A DNA stretch of 64,000 nucleotides from Solen grandis. Its lineage: Eukaryota > Mollusca > Bivalvia > Adapedonta > Solenidae. The notes beneath the pieces were generated by a model, which saw nothing but the letters and a program-made list of their open reading frames with translations, had not been told where the DNA came from and made no database searches. The stretch spans positions 22,611,751 to 22,675,750 of the forward strand of contig CM037783.1 in NCBI GenBank assembly GCA_021229015.1. The letters are read 5' to 3'. Below are positions 35,958 to 64,000 of the stretch, piece after piece. Within the stretch, counting starts at the first letter, position 1; the number at the start of each line of letters is the position of its first letter. The translations under genes were made by a program, and so were the position numbers.

Positions 35958-36690
35958 CCAGAGTACCAGTAGATGGGAGCCAGAGTACCAGTAGAGTACC
36001 AGTACCAGATGGGAACCAGAGTGTTGGTAGGAACCAGAGTGTTGGTAGATGGGAATCAGAGTACCAGTAGATGGGAACCAGAGTACCAGTAGATGGGAAC
36101 CAGAGTACCGGTAGATGGGGACCAGAGTGTTGGTAGATGGGAATCAGAGTACCAGTAGATGGGAACCAGAGTACAAGTAGATGGGAACCAGAGTACCAGT
36201 AGATGGGAACCAGAGTGTTGGTAGATGGGAACCAGAGTACCGGTAAATGGGAACCAGAGTACCAGTAGATGGAAACCAAAGTACCAGTAGATGGGAACCA
36301 GAGTACCGGTAGATGGGGATCAGAGTACCAGTAGATGGAAACCAGAGTACCAGTAGATGGGATTCAGAGTACCAGTAGATGGAAACCAGAGTACCAGTAG
36401 ATGGGAATCAGAGTACCAGTAGATGGGATTCCGGGGTACCAGTAGATGGGATTCAGAGTACCAGTAGATGGAAACCAGAGTACCAGTAGATGGGAACCAG
36501 AGTACCAGTAGATGGGATTCAGAGTACCAGTAGATGGGAACCAGAGTACCAGTAGATGGGATTCAGAGTACCAGTAGATGGGAATCAGAGTACCAGTAGA
36601 TGGGAACCAGAGTAATAGTAGATGGGATTCAGAGTACCAGAAGATTGGAACCAGAATGTCGGTAGATGGAAACCAGAGCAAACGGGAACC
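35958..36690. repeat. minisatellite, 22-bp unit
   Basis: About 33 copies of ACCAGAGTACCAGTAGATGG GA, with variants GTGTTGGTAGATGG and GGGATTCAG. Minus-strand frames are artefacts. Confidence 0.95.
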
Positions 36691-36815
36691 AGAGGTGAGC
36701 TAAGCCAGCAATGCTGATCCAGCACCAAGCACAAATACTGATGTAACAGGCTTCCATCCATGTGGCCCACACACAACTCATTTCCTGAGTGTCTTGTAAC
36801 ATGGTAAGTATGTTT

Positions 36816-36880
36816 GTATGTTTGTTTGATGGGTTTAACGTCCCACCGACAGTATTTCAGTCATTTGGAGACGATAACAT
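36816..36880 (-). repeat. SINE end fragment
   Basis: GGGTTTAACGTCCCACCGAC then AGTATTTCAGTCATTTGGAG, the 3' end of the SINE family read on the opposite strand. Confidence 0.6.
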
Positions 36881-37191
36881 GGTAATTAGGTTAAAACAAA
36901 ACATTGGTATCATGGATATGTCAGAGATGAAACTATTTCGAGATTGTATACAGGAAGCAAAACATATTCTTATAATTTTCTATTTAAACATTCTTGTCAA
37001 TTATGAAATAAGGTGAAGGCAATCCTTCTCGACAGTTCCTGGGTTGTACCAGTACTCTGTGCCTGGCAGAGCCATGAGAAACTTGTAACCTTGGAATCTA
37101 CAGACAAATCTACTGGACCACATCAGCCAGCTGTGCCAGAAACGAGCAGATTATGAAGAAAAAGACCTTTTCATAATAGTAATCATAAGGA

Positions 37192-37395
37192 TCCTGGTCA
37201 AGTGATGCCCAGTTGGTTAGGTCATGTGACACCCAGCCAGGTCATGTAATGCCCAGCCAGGTCATGGGACACCAAGCCAGGTCATATGACATCCAGTCAG
37301 GTCATGTGACACCAAGCCAGGTCATGTGACATCCAGTCAGGTATTGTGATTTCCAGTCAGGTCATGTGACATCAAGTCTTGTCATGTGACACTTG
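37192..37395. repeat. 20-bp repeat AGGTCATGTGACA(C/T)CCAGTC
   Basis: About ten imperfect units. Not coding. Confidence 0.85.
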
Positions 37396-37845
37396 TTTAT
37401 AGGTTGAGAAAACAAAGCACGCTATTAAATATTAAATATGTTGTACACAAATCTACCTCTCTGACTGTCACAAACTGCCCGTGTACACAACATCTGTGAA
37501 AACATAAACACCACTAATATAAATAGTAACAGTGTGCACGAAATCAGTGACATGGGTCACTGGCACCTTTCTATTAAAAATAACTCCAATCACGTCTTGT
37601 AAAATGTTAGTATAATATGTAAGTGGATAAAATATCTGCACACACAAGTTACACTTGAGATCTGCTGTAGGAGCAAAAACAAAGGAAAACAGACGCAAAC
37701 ATGTGCACACGCACACACACGCGCACACAAATGCAAGCACACTACACTCTACTGAAACCAATCAACATCTTGCACACTTCACTGACAACATGAGACAATA
37801 ACATTTTACCTTACAGAAACACTGTCAACACCTTACTAACTCATA

Positions 37846-38252
37846 ATGACACATTACTGACATTTTGCCGACATATAATGTAAAGTAACTGACATTTTGC
37901 CGACATATAATGTAAAGTAACTGACATTTTGTCGACATATAATGTAAAGTAACTGACATTTTGCCGACATATAATGTGAAGTAACTGACATTTTGCCAAC
38001 ACATAATGTAAAGAAACTGACATTTTGCCGACACATAATGTAAAGTCACTGATATTTTGCCAACACATAATGTAAAGCCACTGACATTTTGCCAACACAT
38101 AATGTAGTCACTGACATTTTGCCGACACATAATGTAAAGTCACTGACATTTTGCCGACACATAATGTAAAGTCACTGACATTTTGCCGACACATAATGTA
38201 GTCACTGACATTTTGCCGACACATAATGTAAAGTCACTGACATTTTGCCGAC
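37846..38252. repeat. minisatellite, 32-bp unit
   Basis: About thirteen copies of ACTGACATTTTGCCGACATA then TAATGTAAAGTA. Minus-strand frames are artefacts. Confidence 0.95.
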
Positions 38253-38259
38253 ATCTTCC

Positions 38260-39890
38260 CACACATTACTAATATCAAAACATCTTAACCAGCTGTTGAC
38301 CTATGTCATTACCATGACTAATTAAGCAGTCAATTATACAAAACCAACATCCTGCCAGCCACTCTCAAAATGCTTCACATAAACTCTACAAAATCACACA
38401 AACAGAGGAACAAAGACTCCTAATTTGATATAAATCACAAATTCATTAACCTGAAATAATAAGTTTCAATTCAACTGCTAGAGGAAATGCCACACATCCA
38501 AAACATGGATATAACTAGAGGCGACTAATATCCCCGCGTCCCATCTCGTCTTCATGTAATGAGAGTGTAGGACAGGTCGGGACGAGACAAGAGCAATTCC
38601 TATTTCACCCCCCACTTCTGTTAAGAAGGGATAGAATGACTCTGTAAATCTTAATGAGGGATCAAGGAAAGTCTTAAAAAGGTAAACAACCTTCAAATGA
38701 ATGTTACATAATATTTCATGCATTAATACAAAATATAGGTTTTAAATATAATACATTTCAAAAGTCACTACACAGCCAATCCATTATAGCACGTCCCGTG
38801 TATAGATCCATAACTATACTGTACTTGAGGGTCACCTTTACATTTCTATCTATTTACAAGAAATGGGGAAGTTAAATTACTATGGTTACAATCACAATAA
38901 ATAGAGATATTTTCATTCATATCAAAGTATTTTTACAAATTGCTTGTAGCTATGTACAATAGGATAAACCTAGGATGAATATCTACAATCTGTAAAAAGT
39001 GAGTGAACTGAGTCTGTACAGACAGCCGGTCTTCTACAAATTCATAATTAATACAAAAAAAAAAAAAAATTTTAATAATAATCAGAAAAATAATAATGAC
39101 AATAATACCACATTCATTTAGCACTCTTTTTATCAAAAATCTACGTTCAAAAGTGCTTTACAAGATATTGAAATTCTTATTTATTACCTGATTGGCATAA
39201 ACAGTAAAATGAAAGAATAAATGATTAATGCAATTAAAACATCCGAATACCTTAAATTAAAATCAAATCTAGTTTTAACTAAAAAATAAATATCATATAT
39301 ATAAGATTTGTAATATATATAAAATCACTTGATCGTTAAAGGCAATAAAATGTTAGCATCATAAAACTTTGCTCACAAGAAGAACTCTATCTCTGTAATC
39401 TATAATCTTTTTGATACTGTAAAATCAATAATTTTTGTTGACATTAAATTTTGTTGATTATGTACCTAAGGGAATTTTGTGGGTACATTTAATTGTGTTT
39501 CTATGTTGTAGAAAACGTCAGGTCTACATAAGAAACAAGTTTTCGTGGGGATAAATATTCGAGTATAAAACCCTACAAGAAATCAACAAAAATAAGTGTC
39601 CCACAAAAATTAATGACTTCCATCACCCCAACATGATGTGTAGCCTATAAAAGGTCAGAAGTGGGGCCAAGCCCTGATTGACCCGATGACAAACCAATCA
39701 GAATGCTTAGTCACTTAGTGAGGGGGTTTGTCTTTTGTTGCGTTTTGTTTTTGAAGTGAAGAAAATGCCCTTTTAAGAATTGAATCAATATGGAATCTGC
39801 GAGTTTTAGCAGAGGAAGATATTAAATGGAGATGTTTTGAGAAACATATGCCAGGTCTCTATGTTAATGTATGTGTGAAAAGTGTTTGTA
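38260..39890. other. no gene recognised
   Basis: AT-rich sequence with several short frames that lack coding character. Confidence 0.4.
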
Positions 39891-39896
39891 TGTATT

Positions 39897-39995
39897 TTTT
39901 AGGTTAAACATCCTACTGACAGTATTTCAGGAATCTGGAAACTTAGTCTTCTTGAGATATAGTGATACCACACTGCAGTATCAAGCCACGATAAG
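39897..39995 (-). repeat. SINE fragment
   Basis: TTAAACATCCTACTGACAGT, ATTTCAGGAATCTGGAAAC and CACTGCAGTATCAAGCC match the SINE 3' part with divergence. Confidence 0.45.
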
Positions 39996-40022
39996 TGTAT
40001 GTTTGTCAATGCAGTTGAACCT

Positions 40023-40347
40023 GTATCTAGCGGCCACTTGCATCACGCAGTCTACCTGTATCTAGCGGCCACTTGCATCACGCAGTCTACCTGTATCTAG
40101 CGGCCACTTGCATCACGCAGTCTACCTGTATCTAGCGGTCACTTGCATCACGCAGTCTACCTGTATCTAGCGGTCACTTGCATCACGCAGTCTACCTGTA
40201 TCTAGCGGTCACTTGCATCACGCAGTCTACCTGTATCTAGCGGCCACTTGCATCACGCAGTCTACCTGTATCTAGCGGCCACTTGCATCACGCAGTCTAC
40301 CTGTATCTAGCGGCCACTTGCATCACGCAGTCTACCTGTATCTAGCG
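40023..40347. repeat. minisatellite, 35-bp unit
   Basis: About nine copies of TCTAGCGG(C/T)CACTTGCATCA then CGCAGTCTACCTGTA. It runs nearly perfect. Confidence 0.95.
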
Positions 40348-40465
40348 GTCAGTTTTAATATTACCAAACTAGCATATTGGTATATGTTTAACCTTCATTT
40401 AAGTGGCCACCTCTATGAAGCAGTCACTTTTAATTGTTCCCGAAAGACTGTTTAAGACAGGTTTG

Positions 40466-40673
40466 ACTGTATATGTATGTATATGAATGTGTCTGTATGT
40501 ATGTATGTATGAGTGAGCCTGTATGTATGTATGTATGTATGCATATATGTATGTGAATGAGTTTGTATGTATGTATGTATGTATGTATGTATGTGAATGA
40601 GTATGTATGTATGTATGTATGTATGTATGAATGTATGTGAATGAGTCTGTATGTATGTATGTGAATGAGTCTG

Positions 40674-40707
<34 letters not shown>

Positions 40708-40800
40708 TGTATGTATGTGAGTGAGTCTGTATGTATTTATGTATATGAATGTGTCTGTATGTCTGTCTGTATTTATGTATGTGTATCTATATATATGTGT
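40466..40800. repeat. GTAT microsatellite
   Basis: Long (TATG)n with GAATGAGTC-type interruptions. Confidence 0.95.
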
Positions 40801-40867
40801 GTGGGGGGGATGAAGAACAATTTTGAAGTGGAGGATAAAGGCATCGAAAATAAGATAAGAGCAGGAG

Positions 40868-41150
40868 AAATAATGGAAGTAGGATACCAGAGAGGCAGGA
40901 TGAGGAAGTGTGTGGGGGAGAAAGAAGTAGGATACCAGAGAGGCAGGATGAGGAAGTGAGTGGGGGAGAAAGAAGTAGGATACCAGAGAGGCAGGATGAG
41001 GAAGTGAGTGGGGGAGAAAGAAGTTGGAGTGGCAATGGAGACAGCTTAAGATGGGGGTGGGTGGGGGGAGAAAGAAGTTGGAGTGCGGATGGAGACAGGT
41101 TGAGATGGGGGTGGGTGACGGAGACAGGTTGAGATGGGGGTGGGTGGGGT
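40868..41150. repeat. GA-rich minisatellite, 48-bp unit
   Basis: Three copies of GAAGTAGGATACCAGAGAGG and following, then GATGGGGGTGGGTG-type repeats. Frames on both strands are artefacts. Confidence 0.85.
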
Positions 41151-41793
41151 ATATGTACAGATTGGACCGGGGACCCTCCTACAGCCTGCGTCTGGGAATC
41201 TGGCCCAGGGATAAACATCACAACACACATTTAATAAAGAAAGGCAGAAATGACCAGGTTGCCATGGTAACCAAGAGTTAAATTCCATAGTATCACACAG
41301 AGACTAAAAAATGAAGGTTGAATCAAGAAATCAAACAGCACTTTCCCTCTTTAAAGATACTCTGACTGGTTTCAACAAGAGCTTTCTATAAGACAGTATG
41401 CTCAACTACTCAAAATGCTTGTTGGTAAATCAAATGAAATCTATTTCAATTCTTGACTTTCACATACCCTCTTAATAATAATAGAATGTTTATTGAGATA
41501 CAAGCTAGTTTTTTTCTTCTGAATTTGGCCACAGAAACGTCAGTTTAAAACCACAGTAACATTTATGGGGCAAATTTTCTTAGGCTACAATAACTGCCAG
41601 AAACACACTCAATGTAAAAATTCAACCTTGATACCATGGCAACAAGAGGTAAAAGCCCTGCAAGTTTTATAGAAATACAACCTTTGTGTGGCACATAAAG
41701 CCCTGGATAGACCGGGCACACCATGTGGATAACTTCACTTCTACACTACGCTGTGTCTGACTGGACAGCTGACCATCACTGCGTCGGCCATAT

Positions 41794-41830
41794 TTTATTT
41801 TAGTGATCCATACAATGATCAACCTTTATT
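41794..41830 (-). terminator. candidate poly(A) signals of the Arkadia-like gene
   Basis: AATAAA on the minus strand at 41825-41830 and again at 41794-41799, about 470-500 bases past the stop codon at 42298. They are the nearest canonical hexamers that I checked. Use is inferred, and a longer 3' untranslated region is possible. Confidence 0.3.
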
Positions 41831-42297
41831 GATAGAGACGTCATAAAAAAGTGACCAAATCCTGGTATCAATACAAGATTCAGCTCCCTACCATTGGTCT
41901 CCTGAATAGCTCACAGGAGCAAATACCTGAAAATAATACTTTCTCCATCAACAAACTGTTCGGTCAGAGATGCCACAATGTCAGAACAGTATCCAGTAAC
42001 TATGACAATAACCAGCAATAGCTGGCCTGATGTTACTAAATTAAATAAAGCATTACAATACACTATATATCCTTCCCACTAATAATATCTGAACAAGTTT
42101 CCTGATATTTCTCCTTTGCTGTAACCATGGAGACTGATGTTCACATGATGACCAGTATGTTGTCATAGCAACAGTCACTACACACGTGACTATGACACAT
42201 TACAAGTCAATATGTTCCCTTCTACCAACTGTCTAACTGAACGAAACCACGGAAACACAAACACCTAGGTAACCACGACACATCACAAGGTCAAAGG

Positions 42298-64000
<21,703 letters not shown>

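Noticed and set aside
40787..41288. Ser/Pro/His-rich frames on both strands
   Set aside because: They translate the GA-rich 48-bp repeat and GGTGGG tracts.

Overview
This is a 64-kb piece of an AT-rich animal genome, almost certainly from a bivalve mollusc. The evidence is: genes split by canonical GT/AG introns; several copies of a tRNA-headed SINE of a type I associate with bivalves; pearl-like tandem units followed by an ACGG microsatellite; and a very high density of minisatellites (about 30 arrays). A 100-N scaffold gap lies at 19245-19344. There is nothing prokaryotic in the window.

Layout. (1) 1-3.8 kb: non-coding sequence with a small MITE, then a short intronless gene on the minus strand (3566 to 2758) with its own TATA/CCAAT promoter and one reading-frame break. 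(2) 3.8-8.6 kb: a Helitron-like repeat with 847-bp internal repeats, a possible minus-strand exon (6344-6103) and two tandem arrays. (3) 10.7-10.9 kb: a CRE/TATA promoter with a first exon pointing left. A 7.5-kb DNA transposon (10904-18441, 34-bp perfect terminal inverted repeats) sits just upstream of it. The transposon carries a two-exon DDE-type transposase with a C-terminal SWIM zinc finger. (4) 18.5-42 kb: no convincing protein-coding gene. It holds a scaffold gap, a promoter-like site at 21.7-21.9 kb, a 4.2-kb array of 54-bp units, a 15-bp array, a 1.6-kb segmental duplication and many smaller arrays. (5) 42.3-64 kb: the 3' part of one large minus-strand gene, an Arkadia/RNF111-type RING-H2 E3 ubiquitin ligase. 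I resolve nine exons, and all introns but one match in phase. The 5' end lies beyond 64000.

The most unusual observation is in the Arkadia gene. Minisatellites abut its exons, and in several introns the repeat unit is a copy of the exon's own last codons plus its 5' splice site. In the intron after the NRG/TIER exon about 30 copies of a 42-bp unit each repeat the exon end and the donor GTATGC. Using the first copy as donor would add 14 codons in frame just before the RING.

Three coding regions (3.2 kb, 13.19 kb, 50.85 kb) each break by one base at a short homopolymer. Together with indel-rich patches inside arrays and the gap, this suggests incompletely polished long-read sequence rather than three dead genes.
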